IMG/VR virus record: IMGVR_UViG_3300037258_000340
Span: 1 to 32,297 of that record
DNA length: 32,297 bases
DNA from: a virus
Strand: one strand, 5' to 3'
Shown: positions 14,507 to 22,444 of the stretch, in pieces
Layout: each line of letters opens with the position of its first letter
Position numbering within the stretch: the first letter of the stretch is position 1
Position numbers and translations under genes: made by a program
The notes under the pieces: model-generated
Database searches by the model: none
What the model saw: the letters and a program-made list of their open reading frames with translations, nothing else
What the model was told of the DNA's origin: nothing

Positions 14507-16045
14507 TTAAATCGGATCGGCGGCGGTGACTTTCCCGTTTTGGTCTACAGACTTGACGCGGTAGGGGTGACCTCGCCATTGAATGGTTTGACCTACACTA
14601 TAGGAACCCATACCGGAATTCTCCCCGCCCACCTCGGCACCATATTGCCGTTTCAAAAACTGGTTCGTCCCGATTCGAGAATCGCGTTGCGATAGCACAG
14701 CGTTGCGAGTGGCGGCAATGGCCTGTGCTCTCATTTCTGGACTTGCTGCTTTACTGAATAACGTGAGGGCTGCGTCTCTCGCGTGATCTGAGGCAGTTCC
14801 CCCGCCCATCACTTTCCCGTAGTCATCCGCAGCGCCGAGCGCAGTGGCTGCATAACCTGCAAGCGGGCCTTTCCCGCGCGCCAACTCTTGCCAGTCGTCA
14901 ATGGTGTTTAAGACAGGAAAGTCATGCTCCGGGATGTTCTTTCCTAGCTTCTCTAATTGGTCGAGTGTTCCGCCTTTAGTGATGAGCGAATTCGCCGAGC
15001 CGAAGAACTGGTTGGCGGAAGGTGATTTCGCGACCTGTTCTGCAATCACCTCGTCGGCGGGGTTGTAGGTGGAATTTATTTTTTGAGCGGCGGTGACGGC
15101 TTTTGTGATGAACTGCGGGGTGGTACCGCGCGACTTTAGATCGGCTAGCGTCAGATCACCTTTCGCGAGCATTTCACCAGCGACGGCGGGATCGCCTTGG
15201 GCCGCCTCTTGTCGAGCGATTGCGTCGGCTCTTGCGGTAGCCGCTTTCGCTGGAATTTCCGCATTGGCGACACTTGCGGCTTTTGCCGCCGGATAGTCAG
15301 CGGCGGTCTTGCTGGGATTCGCAGCGAGCCACGCCGATAGTGCTGCCTCGTCGGGCGTCCCCCGCAAATTCTTTATGATTTCGGAATGAGTTTGCGCGTC
15401 TTTGAGAGCTTGCGCGTGCATTCCCAGCGGGATTTCGTATTGCGTGAGGGTGTCATTGTCTGGAGCTTGGGTTGGGAACGAGCGGATGTCTTCGCCCATC
15501 TGAGCGGCTTTCATCAGGGTTGTTTGATAGGCGGTTTGCCGCTTTGCCGGATCGGTGAGCGGGCGGATGTCTTCAAGCATCCCGAAGATTTTCCCGTTGC
15601 GTTCATCTTGAAGCTTGATTTGTGCTTCCGAGGCGTTGGCGAGATCGGTGACGCCTTTGGCATAGTTCTGTTGCACGGACGCAAGGGTCTGGGGTGAAAC
15701 CTTTCCAGTTTCAGAGAGATGTTGAACCCATCCCTGCATGTCGAAGCCGGTCGGCTTTCCATTGTCATCGCGGGTCACGAACTGCGGAGCAGCGCCCATC
15801 ATGGCCTGCTGCTCTTGAAGCTGGATCTGACGCTGCTGATTTTCTTGCTGTGTGCCTTGCAGTGTCGCTTGTGCCTGCTCCTGTGCTACCGGAAACGCTT
15901 GCTGCTCTTGTTGTGTGCGTTGCTGTTGGGCTGCAAGCTGGGCCTGCTGCATCTGCAGCTGCGCCGAGCGCGCGTACTCTTCGAGCGGAGTGCGCGGTGC
16001 GGGTGCGGTCTGGATCGCGAGCGCGGGTAAAGGAATCGATCCCAT
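14507..16045 (-). CDS. Ejection (internal virion) protein, P22 gp20-like position
   Basis: 512 aa from ATG 16045 (P22 gp20 is 471 aa). The first 100 residues are Gln/Ala-rich and likely long helices (Q-L-Q-M-Q-Q-A-Q-L-A-A-Q-Q-Q), typical of phage internal proteins. The middle is Ala-rich helical. The end has G-Q-T-I-Q-W-R-G-H-P-Y-R-V-K-S-V-D, a small SH3-like beta tail. I see no Cys and no signal peptide. It lies between the gp7- and gp16-like genes. Sequence-level homology to gp20 is not evident to me, so the call rests on composition and gene order. Confidence 0.6.
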   Translation of the reverse strand: MGSIPLPALAIQTAPAPRTPLEEYARSAQLQMQQAQLAAQQQRTQQEQQAFPVAQEQAQATLQGTQQENQQRQIQLQEQQAMMGAAPQFVTRDDNGKPTGFDMQGWVQHLSETGKVSPQTLASVQQNYAKGVTDLANASEAQIKLQDERNGKIFGMLEDIRPLTDPAKRQTAYQTTLMKAAQMGEDIRSFPTQAPDNDTLTQYEIPLGMHAQALKDAQTHSEIIKNLRGTPDEAALSAWLAANPSKTAADYPAAKAASVANAEIPAKAATARADAIARQEAAQGDPAVAGEMLAKGDLTLADLKSRGTTPQFITKAVTAAQKINSTYNPADEVIAEQVAKSPSANQFFGSANSLITKGGTLDQLEKLGKNIPEHDFPVLNTIDDWQELARGKGPLAGYAATALGAADDYGKVMGGGTASDHARDAALTLFSKAASPEMRAQAIAATRNAVLSQRDSRIGTNQFLKRQYGAEVGGENSGMGSYSVGQTIQWRGHPYRVKSVDQNGKVTAADPI

Positions 16046-16052
16046 AGAGTTC

Positions 16053-16886
16053 CTATTGGTACTGCTGCAGGAGTCCGGACGGAAGTTGTGGGGCGGTGGG
16101 CGGCGGCGAAAGCTGCGAAATCACGGGGCCGATCTCTGCTGGGGTATATCCCCCGGTCGGGGGAGCCACTCCAAGATTTGGATTTGAGAGCGAGTTGAAA
16201 ATGTTCTGATCGTTCTCGTAGTTGGCGAAGTTCGTGAGGCCCTGTCCTGCCCCGTTGGCTAATCCTGCGTAGCCGGAGGCTCGCGCGGCAGCGGCGTTGT
16301 TGATCTGTTGCGCCTGGGAATTCGCTCCCCCCACATAGATATTCGCCAGGTTGTTGGCTGCGGCCTGCCCTTGCTGTCCGATCTGGCCTGCGACGTTGGC
16401 CCCGAGATTCGCCGTGTTTGAGAGAATCCCGTATTGGTTCATGTACTGCTGCATCGCATTGTTGTAGACCTGCTGGTAGTTCTGCTCGCCGAGGCCCTGC
16501 CCATACTGTTCAAGCGCCTTGCCCTGAGTGCCGGAGTAAAGATTGCCGGTGGCCGCTGCCGACTGGTCGAGAGCCTGCGTGCCTTGCTGCAAAGCAAACT
16601 GATAGCCGGGATTCTGTTCGGCCTGCGCCAGCGTCGGCGCCTGGAAGGGTGTGTTGAGAAAGTTGGCGAGCGAATTCGCGCCTTGCGTGCCGACATTTAA
16701 AAACGGCTGCTCGTTTTGCTGCTGCTGCTGGGTTTCCTGAGTTTGCGCGGCGACCGCTGCCTGCTGGTTCTGCTTCTGGAGCTGCAGGGCTTGTTGCGCC
16801 GCTCTCGATTGCGAGCTTCCGGCGGCGAGCGAGCCGATCCCGCTGACAATTCCGCCGGCCAGACTTCCAATAGCTGCTATGGGCAT
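16053..16886 (-). CDS. Ejection/DNA transfer protein, P22 gp7-like
   Basis: 277 aa from ATG 16886 (P22 gp7 is 229 aa). It begins with a Gly/Ala/Ile-rich hydrophobic segment (I-G-S-L-A-G-G-I-V-S-G-I-G-S-L-A-A-G). A Gln-rich helix (Q-Q-A-L-Q-L-Q-K-Q-N-Q-Q) follows, then many Asn/Gln/Gly, including G-T-Q-G-A-N-S-L-A-N and A-A-N-N-L-A-N-I-Y-V-G-G. This start and composition are characteristic of gp7-type DNA transfer proteins of P22-like phages. No Cys. The gene overlaps the GNAT gene upstream by ten bases and is followed after seven bases by the gp20-like gene. Likely role: ejected into the host envelope during infection. Confidence 0.7.
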   Translation of the reverse strand: MPIAAIGSLAGGIVSGIGSLAAGSSQSRAAQQALQLQKQNQQAAVAAQTQETQQQQQNEQPFLNVGTQGANSLANFLNTPFQAPTLAQAEQNPGYQFALQQGTQALDQSAAATGNLYSGTQGKALEQYGQGLGEQNYQQVYNNAMQQYMNQYGILSNTANLGANVAGQIGQQGQAAANNLANIYVGGANSQAQQINNAAAARASGYAGLANGAGQGLTNFANYENDQNIFNSLSNPNLGVAPPTGGYTPAEIGPVISQLSPPPTAPQLPSGLLQQYQ

Positions 16887-17344
16887 GAGAGAACTTCCGG
16901 TTTACTGATTCCTAGACAGAACTGGTCGAGCAGAACGCCACCGCGGGAGAACGATTTAGGGTTAATGCCGTACTCGGTCAAGCCGCCTTGTTTCGCAAAG
17001 CGCAGCGCCAAACGGTTGTCGCTCGGCACATCGGTGATGAGCCGTTGGCAGCGGGTGTTTTGCCACAGCCACGCGATAAATTCCCGGCTGGCTTGTTTGG
17101 CGCGGGGTCCCCAGGTGCTGGGCAGAAGGCAGGTGTGCACCTTCCAGCAGACCGCATTTTCCTCGATCAATCCGAAGTAGCCGAGCAACTCTTCTCCGTC
17201 CCGCACTTCGATAAACGTGGCCTCTTTCGGCGGCTCATAGGCTGCGGGCGGCGGCGAGAAGTCGTCACTCATTCGGGGATAGAGCTGCGGATCAGTGATG
17301 ACCCGGCGAATCGCATCCCGGTCGGTGGCGAGCGAGAAGTTCAT
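16877..17344 (-). CDS. GNAT-fold protein in P22 gene 14 position
   Basis: 155 aa from ATG 17344, which overlaps the previous stop by four bases. A GTG 15 bases earlier is less likely. The middle, G-Y-F-G-L-I-E-E-N-A-V-C-W-K-V-H-T, and the end, V-P-S-D-N-R-L-A-L-R-F-A-K-Q-G-G, are the strand-and-helix signature of GNAT acetyltransferases. P22 carries a gene of about this size (gene 14, a head assembly protein of the DUF2824 type, which to my knowledge is GNAT-like) between genes 26 and 7. The same location here strongly suggests an equivalent. Whether it binds acetyl-CoA is unclear: I do not see an unambiguous Q/RxxGxG/A loop. Confidence 0.75.
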   Translation of the reverse strand: MNFSLATDRDAIRRVITDPQLYPRMSDDFSPPPAAYEPPKEATFIEVRDGEELLGYFGLIEENAVCWKVHTCLLPSTWGPRAKQASREFIAWLWQNTRCQRLITDVPSDNRLALRFAKQGGLTEYGINPKSFSRGGVLLDQFCLGISKPEVLSCP

Positions 17345-17670
17345 CCGATCCGCCACCACTTTGAGGCATCGCTTTTGATCCGCAGATGGTCGTACAGCGC
17401 GGTCAGCGTATAAGGGCCGCCTTCGACTCCATTCAGCGTGAACACATTGGCATCGCTCGATGTCTTGAGGTAGCTGATTTCCTGATTCTGGTTGTTCTGA
17501 CCAGACGTTCCGCCGGGATCGGGCGCGTCCTCCGCATAATCCCCTGCTGAGGTGTCGACTTTTTTAAGCGGCAACTGCTTCTGCAGGCTGAAGAGATAGA
17601 GAGTCTGCGGATTCGACGCATTCTGCCCGCGCAGCGGCGGCGGGAAGAGTGTGGTGGTTTCGGTGCTCAC
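17341..17670 (-). CDS. Small virion-region protein at the tail-needle position
   Basis: 109 aa from ATG 17670, overlapping the gp10-like stop by four bases. The N-terminal half is rich in Pro/Thr/Gln and Asp. The C-terminal part (F-T-L-N-G-V-E-G-G-P-Y-T-L-T-A-L-Y-D) is beta-like and ends with two Trp (S-K-W-W-R-I-G). In P22 this position is gene 26 (tail needle, 233 aa, long trimeric coiled coil). This protein is half the length and shows no heptad pattern, so it is not a recognisable needle. It might plug the tail differently or be an adaptor. Confidence 0.6.
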   Translation of the reverse strand: MSTETTTLFPPPLRGQNASNPQTLYLFSLQKQLPLKKVDTSAGDYAEDAPDPGGTSGQNNQNQEISYLKTSSDANVFTLNGVEGGPYTLTALYDHLRIKSDASKWWRIG

Positions 17671-19133
17671 GCCCCCACCAGCTCGAGCGAATCTTCCGAC
17701 TTCACATAGCCGTCCGCGATGCGCCAGGGGATCGGATCAGCGCCGGAGATTTCCCAAACTCTGCGCCGCGCTCGTCCGAGCTGCACCTTGCGCGCGCGGG
17801 CGTTGTACTCACCAGCCATGCCGCAGTTGAGGATGAAGGTCGATGTCCAGGTCTTCGTGCCATCGTTCGACCAGCGCAGCATGATCTGTGGGGCACGCGG
17901 CTGCCCGTCGCCGTCAAGCAACGGAGGTTGCGGCCCGAGTCCGGGTTCGATATCAATTTCGAGCTCGGAGAAGAAGAGCCACTTATTCTCCTTAGATATT
18001 GTGGGGGAACGCCGCACCCAGCGGAGCGGGCCGCCCATGTCGCTGTAGATTGAAGTTGACTGCTGATAGAGGTTGCCGGAGGCCCAATCCCCGACCAGAT
18101 GCTTCCCGAAGACGAACATATGGGACTGCGAATGATCCGCCTCGTAAGTGCCCGAAATCGGGTTAAAGAATCCGCGCTGGTGCCACTGATTTTCGGCAAC
18201 ATCGTAGACCCAGGTCGCATTCGGAAATTTCAGAACCCAGAAGCTATGGCCTTGTTCTTGGTAGGTGTAGCCGATGACGCTGTTGGCGGTGAGGTTCGGA
18301 TAGTTTTGCCAGGCGAACTCGACCGCATGCGTCGAAACCCGCTGCTCGCCATAACCCACAGCCCTTCGCGCTACCAGCCACCCACGCTCATCCTGATCCA
18401 GCCAGAAAATCGAGTTATCGAGTTGCACGGTGGCGAAGGCCGCACAGGAGGCCGCGCCAAATTCCATGAACGCGCCCTGGATGGGGATAAACACCGGATT
18501 CCCGGCCCCGGCGTTGTAGTAGGCGGCAGTTTTCTTCGCGGAGAAAAACCAGATCTCGCGGTGATCGCAGATCATCGACGTAAAGTTGTCAGGGAAAAGC
18601 GAAACCGTCGAGATATTCAATCCGTCCCAGGTGGTGAAGTCCTCCAGATTCGATTGCTGGAAGGTGTGCGAGGTGAGCAGTGTCGCAATGCCGTAGCCGT
18701 CGGTGAACCCGATCTGCATGACCGCGCCGTTGAACTGGCTCATGTCGACCGGAGCGAGCACGTTGGTCGCGAGGGTGAAGACGAAGAGCGCCCCGTTGTT
18801 CAGAATTAAGAGCTGGGTTTCGTTCGAGATGATCTGATTGGGCGAGGCGGGCATCGCGCCCAGGCTTCCGCGGTTGACCTTTGAGCCGTCGGCAAACAAC
18901 TCCCACAAATTGGAAGCCGCCACAAATGCCCGGCCATTTACGGGATATTGCGCGGTGATCCCCGCCTCCGGCAGCTGATAGGCGATCCTTTTTCCAGGCG
19001 CGAGAATCAGCGCCTTGCGCACCTTGGCGCCGATCGACTCCTGCGTCTCCGGGTAGAGATTCATAGTCCACTCGGCGTCGAGGTTCGGCGAGACGGCCTG
19101 GTAGGTGCCGTTGATGAGGTTGAAAGTGCTCAT
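17667..19133 (-). CDS. Packaged DNA stabilization / tail hub protein, P22 gp10-like
   Basis: 488 aa from ATG 19133 (P22 gp10 is 472 aa). The start N-L-Y-P-E-T, then A-P-G-K-R, then R-A-F-V-A-A-S-N-L-W-E-L, Y-G-I-A-T, F-S-A-K-K-T-A-A-Y-Y, then I-F-W-L-D-Q-D-E-R-G and the late W-V-Y-D-V-A-E-N-Q-W-H-Q-R-G are hallmarks of the phage stabilisation family (gp10). That family forms the beta-propeller-like hub under the portal/gp4 ring and seals packaged DNA. Three Cys, no signal peptide. It lies directly after the gp4-like gene, as in P22. Confidence 0.9.
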   Translation of the reverse strand: MSTFNLINGTYQAVSPNLDAEWTMNLYPETQESIGAKVRKALILAPGKRIAYQLPEAGITAQYPVNGRAFVAASNLWELFADGSKVNRGSLGAMPASPNQIISNETQLLILNNGALFVFTLATNVLAPVDMSQFNGAVMQIGFTDGYGIATLLTSHTFQQSNLEDFTTWDGLNISTVSLFPDNFTSMICDHREIWFFSAKKTAAYYNAGAGNPVFIPIQGAFMEFGAASCAAFATVQLDNSIFWLDQDERGWLVARRAVGYGEQRVSTHAVEFAWQNYPNLTANSVIGYTYQEQGHSFWVLKFPNATWVYDVAENQWHQRGFFNPISGTYEADHSQSHMFVFGKHLVGDWASGNLYQQSTSIYSDMGGPLRWVRRSPTISKENKWLFFSELEIDIEPGLGPQPPLLDGDGQPRAPQIMLRWSNDGTKTWTSTFILNCGMAGEYNARARKVQLGRARRRVWEISGADPIPWRIADGYVKSEDSLELVGA

Positions 19134-19151
19134 GAAAAAAGTGAGAGAGTT

Positions 19152-19958
19152 TTAGCGCGGCCCGAGTCCCGGTGGCCCACCGGTTCCCCAGTTGAAGTAG
19201 CCCCGGAGCTGTCCGGTGCGCGGCATACCGTAGTCGCGGGTGGCGATCCGCGGCGAGAGATCGTTATTGCCGAAAACGGCCTTGTTGGCTTCGCGGGCTT
19301 TTTCGACGAGCAACGGGTTCGCTTGCTTCGAGCCGCCAGGGCAGAGTGCCAACGCGAGGGTGAATGTCAGCGCCGCGCGGTAGCCTTGCGGCATCGTGCC
19401 CCCCGCGCCCGGCCCGGCCAGCGGATCGTTGATCTGGTCGTACTGCGCAAGCGGCAGCCACAATTCCAGCCGCACATTGTGTCCCACCTGCGGCACCGGC
19501 CAAAACCACAAATTCCCATTCGGCCACGACGGTTCGTAGTAGAGATCGGTTGGTACGGTGGAGGTGATTTGTTTGGTCTGCTGTGCCGCCCACCATTTGT
19601 TGTCGCGGATGGCGATGGGCAAATCCACCAGCTCCGTCGATCCATTTAAGAGCAAATTGGCGCTTACGATTTCGACCGGCCGGGCAACCTCGGGGAAGGT
19701 TGCAGCTTCCGGGCCGATGGTATGCGGGGAAAGGTTCGGCACCAGCGTGTAGACCGCAAACACGTGCGCGAACACATAGGCCCGCCGCGCCGCCCACACA
19801 TCGAGCACGTAGTTTAACTGCCGGAACGCCCATTGCCCGGTTTCGCCGTCCGGTACTTCGCCCGACGCGAGCATGTTGTTCTCGATCAAGGCATCGGTGA
19901 TGATGTCGAGCGCCGTGTAACGTAGCGGCGTTTCGCTGGTTGGCGGGGTGATGGGCAT
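19152..19958 (-). CDS. Head completion / tail accessory factor, P22 gp4-like
   Basis: 268 aa from ATG 19958 (P22 gp4 is 166 aa, so this one carries about 100 extra C-terminal residues). The N-terminal half has D-I-I-T-D-A-L-I-E-N-N, G-E-V-P-D-G-E, then L-N-Y-V-L-D-V-W-A-A, and later H-T-I-G-P-E-A, R-P-V-E-I-V-S-A and P-I-A-I-R-D-N-K-W-W. These match the gp4-type layout, in which a GE turn is followed by an L-N-x-x-L-D-x-W helix and a T-I-G strand. It binds below the portal and begins tail assembly. The neighbour on the downstream side is the gp10-like gene, as in P22. Confidence 0.85.
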   Translation of the reverse strand: MPITPPTSETPLRYTALDIITDALIENNMLASGEVPDGETGQWAFRQLNYVLDVWAARRAYVFAHVFAVYTLVPNLSPHTIGPEAATFPEVARPVEIVSANLLLNGSTELVDLPIAIRDNKWWAAQQTKQITSTVPTDLYYEPSWPNGNLWFWPVPQVGHNVRLELWLPLAQYDQINDPLAGPGAGGTMPQGYRAALTFTLALALCPGGSKQANPLLVEKAREANKAVFGNNDLSPRIATRDYGMPRTGQLRGYFNWGTGGPPGLGPR

Positions 19959-19961
19959 GAA

Positions 19962-20300
19962 TTACTCGGCGGTGGCTTCTGGCTTTGCTGCTTTGGTCTG
20001 GAAGACTTGTTTCGGCGCTTTTTTCTCGGGGGCCTGCCCACCTTTTGCCAAAACCTTCTCCTCTTCCTCTTTGCTTTTCACCACGACGCCGCCCGCGAGG
20101 CGCTTCGGGTATTCCTGAAAGCTGTAGGGTTCTGCCGGCGGTTTATTGCGGTCCTTCGGCGCGGGCTTCTGCACTTTTGAAAATTGCATGACTTGTTCCT
20201 CGATTTTCTGCTGGCGGAGTGTGACATCGCGCGGAATGCCTTCAATATCGAAGGTCACCGGCCAGCGCGAGCGCATCCGCAGGCGTTCATTGATTGGCAT
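19962..20300 (-). CDS. Small Lys/Glu-rich protein of the head-tail region
   Basis: 112 aa from ATG 20300. The first 45 residues are ordered-looking (W-P-V-T-F-D-I-E-G-I-P-R-D-V-T-L). From residue 45 it is rich in Lys, Pro, Glu and Ala and probably disordered. Function unknown. The start follows a strong terminator-like hairpin by only 16 bases and has no Shine-Dalgarno, so expression would require read-through or coupling from the upstream transcript. Confidence 0.6.
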   Translation of the reverse strand: MPINERLRMRSRWPVTFDIEGIPRDVTLRQQKIEEQVMQFSKVQKPAPKDRNKPPAEPYSFQEYPKRLAGGVVVKSKEEEEKVLAKGGQAPEKKAPKQVFQTKAAKPEATAE

Positions 20301-20316
20301 GGAAAACGATAGGCAT

Positions 20317-20352
20317 AAAAAAAAACAGGGGCAGGCAGGTTTTCCTGCCCCC
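20317..20352 (-). terminator. Rho-independent terminator after the secreted-type gene
   Basis: On the transcribed (minus) strand a GC-rich stem (GGGGCAGG pairing with CCTGCCCC, positions 20328-20335 and 20344-20351, eight-base loop) is followed by TG and nine T (20317-20325). It begins 25 bases after the stop of 20376-21113. It would stop transcription before gp4, gp10, ejection and fibre genes unless antitermination or a promoter inside acts. Confidence 0.8.
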
Positions 20353-20375
20353 GTGATTCAGGGAGAAAGAGGTTC

Positions 20376-21113
20376 TTAGTAGCTCGCGTACCACTTCGCT
20401 GCGTTGGGCTCATAGGTCCAACACTGCGCGCGATTCGCCGTCGCCGTGGTCGTAGTTCCAATGTTGTTGCCTGCCGTGGTCTGGTAGGCCCCATCGGGTA
20501 CGACGCAGAAGCTATTGCCGGACTTCGGGTCAAACCCGAGCGGATTTGTCCACGAAGTGATGGTATTGGTGCCGGTGATATGGAACAACCGCCCGGAAGG
20601 CAAGGTCGCACCAGCCACCGAGGCGACAGCAGCGGTGGTTCCAGCGGGAGCGCTGTTATTGCCCCAGCCCGGTACCCACTGGTTGGTGAGCGTCGAGCAT
20701 AGCCACTGGTTTCCGTTCTTTGTATTCACGTAGGGGGTGTAAAGCGTGTTCCCCGGCGTGCACATACCAGAAGGATCGCCCGCCGCGTTCACTCCGAAAG
20801 GAATCGGATTAAACGCAGCGGCGGGGCCGAGCAGCACTCCGGCTCCCGAGAGGTGATGCGCCACCGGCGTGCCCTGATAGCCGCGGAAAACTTTGATCGT
20901 GGTGCCATTGACGGCATTCACGAACATCGCTTCCTTGTCTACGAAGAGCAGCGTCTGGTTGGCGACCACTCCGGTGGCCGAGGTGAGCACCACGGTTTGC
21001 GAAGAGTTAGAGGTGACCGCCGACGCGAGGGTGGTGCCGGTCAGCGAGGTTTGCGCGGAGGCGCTGAGCGCGAGAGCCGCGAAGAGAGAAAGAATCGAAA
21101 TAAGTTTTTTCAT
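20376..21113 (-). CDS. Secreted-type head decoration/fibre-like protein directly after the coat gene
   Basis: 245 aa from ATG 21113. Residues 1-20 are a Sec signal peptide (M-K-K-L-I-S-I-L-S-L-F-A-A-L-A-L-S-A-S-A, cut before Q). The mature part has T-L-L-F-V-D-K-E-A-M-F-V and V-F-R-G-Y-Q-G-T-P-V-A-H-H. That FVDxE...RGxxGTxAxxH pattern is one I associate with small phage structural proteins encoded after the capsid gene. It ends W-T-Y-E-P-N-A-A-K-W-Y-A-S-Y, and the mature part has four Cys. An upstream hairpin and a downstream terminator bracket the gene, as in a moron. Likely a particle or host-surface decoration. Confidence 0.7.
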   Translation of the reverse strand: MKKLISILSLFAALALSASAQTSLTGTTLASAVTSNSSQTVVLTSATGVVANQTLLFVDKEAMFVNAVNGTTIKVFRGYQGTPVAHHLSGAGVLLGPAAAFNPIPFGVNAAGDPSGMCTPGNTLYTPYVNTKNGNQWLCSTLTNQWVPGWGNNSAPAGTTAAVASVAGATLPSGRLFHITGTNTITSWTNPLGFDPKSGNSFCVVPDGAYQTTAGNNIGTTTTATANRAQCWTYEPNAAKWYASY

Positions 21114-21131
21114 GGGTTTGGTTTCCAGCAG

Positions 21132-21159
21132 GCGAGTGTGATTTTCAGGTCACACTCGC
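21132..21159 (-). promoter_or_regulatory. Perfect 10-bp stem hairpin between coat gene and secreted-type gene
   Basis: GCGAGTGTGA (21132-21141) pairs with TCACACTCGC (21150-21159) across an eight-base loop. It lies 20 bases downstream of the coat stop and has no T-run, so it looks like an mRNA-stabilising or attenuating hairpin rather than a full terminator. Confidence 0.65.
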
Positions 21160-21178
21160 GCCAGCGGAAATTCTCCTT

Positions 21179-22426
21179 TTAGGCTCCCAGCACCCCGACA
21201 GCCCCATTGTCCTGATAGAGGTTGCCGAAGCCGCCGAGCGAATCGAAGCGGTGAATGTTGAGGGAGTGGAACGGGTCCCAGGCGTGCACGTAGCGGATGG
21301 CGATCCCGGTGTCGGGGTCCATCTTCTGTGAGCTCTCTTCCACCGCATCCGGCAGGTAGAGCTTCGCACCGACCATGGCAAACGCGGAGGGCGTGAGCCC
21401 GAGGCCGATGGTGCCGCTTTTCGACTGTCCGTCGACCATGTTAGTTCCGGGGAAGAGAGCCAACTGGTCGCCGTTGTTGTTGAGTGCATCGACATTCTGA
21501 TACTGAGAACCCGGTCCGTAGATCGGGGGCAGGATCGAGATGACGTCGGTGCCGCCGGTGAGGGTGTAGTCCTGGGTCACGGTGAAGGTGGCGAGGTTGT
21601 TGGACCCGCCCACCACGCGCCGCGTTCTCGGGTTAACGAAGTGCACCGCGCCGATGGAGATTTTGTCTCCCTGCTTAATGGTGTCTCCGTTCGATCCCTG
21701 AATACTAATGGAGCTCCCCGTCTGGTTGGCGCCGACCATGGTGACGCCGGTCTGCGAAGCCCAAACACCGGAGGTGTGGACGTAGAGCGACTGCGACTCG
21801 AAGAGATCGAAGTTTTTCAGGATGCCGATGTAGCCTTCTTTGAACATCCGGGAAACTTCATCTCCGGGGTTGAGGAAAGCCTCGATCACCGGAGCCAGTG
21901 CATTCATCATGTCGGATGAAATACATAGGGACCGCTTTCCACCGAGCGCCGCTTTTTGCAGCAAGCGGGACTTGGCGAGATCGTAGGTCGTGAGCGACGT
22001 GGGATCGGTGCCGAGCTGTCCCACGATGGTTGAGATGTTGTTGGTGGCGAACAGCGCGGCGCGAGAATCCCACTCCTGCGCCATCTGCTTGCCGGCGGGC
22101 TCGAAGTACATGCGATCGAGCTCTTCTTCGGAACGTTCCAGCTTGAGCGCTACTTCCATGTCATCCCACTCGAATGGAATCTGCACCCATTGATCGAGCG
22201 TGATGGTGGTGATTTGCTGGTTGATGCCTTGCGGCGCGTAGCCGGGGCCGTCGATGGTTAAGAAGGACTGGGGAAATTTCACGTCGATGGTCGAGCCCGG
22301 CGCGAACTCCCGGCGGAAGTCCTTCTCCCAGTCGCGGTTGAAATATTCCGCAACTGTAAGGTTGTTGGTGAGGAACCCCAGCACTTTGAGGCTCACCCAA
22401 CTGGTATTTTCAAATTGGTTTGCCAT
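21179..22426 (-). CDS. Major capsid protein, P22 coat family
   Basis: 415 aa from ATG 22426 with AAGGAA upstream (P22 coat is 430 aa). The sequence begins with a leader helix, then has R-D-W-E-K-D-F and A-P-G-S-T-I-D-V-K-F-P, and Q-Q-I-T-T-I-T-L-D-Q-W-V. It continues with the D-D-M-E-V-A-L helix and the E-P-A-G-K-Q-M-A-Q-E-W-D segment. These are typical of the P22-type coat, an HK97 fold with an extra I-domain. It follows the scaffold gene directly, as in P22. One Cys, no signal peptide. It forms the icosahedral shell. Confidence 0.9.
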   Translation of the reverse strand: MANQFENTSWVSLKVLGFLTNNLTVAEYFNRDWEKDFRREFAPGSTIDVKFPQSFLTIDGPGYAPQGINQQITTITLDQWVQIPFEWDDMEVALKLERSEEELDRMYFEPAGKQMAQEWDSRAALFATNNISTIVGQLGTDPTSLTTYDLAKSRLLQKAALGGKRSLCISSDMMNALAPVIEAFLNPGDEVSRMFKEGYIGILKNFDLFESQSLYVHTSGVWASQTGVTMVGANQTGSSISIQGSNGDTIKQGDKISIGAVHFVNPRTRRVVGGSNNLATFTVTQDYTLTGGTDVISILPPIYGPGSQYQNVDALNNNGDQLALFPGTNMVDGQSKSGTIGLGLTPSAFAMVGAKLYLPDAVEESSQKMDPDTGIAIRYVHAWDPFHSLNIHRFDSLGGFGNLYQDNGAVGVLGA

Positions 22427-22444
22427 GAATTTTCCTTAAGGAAT

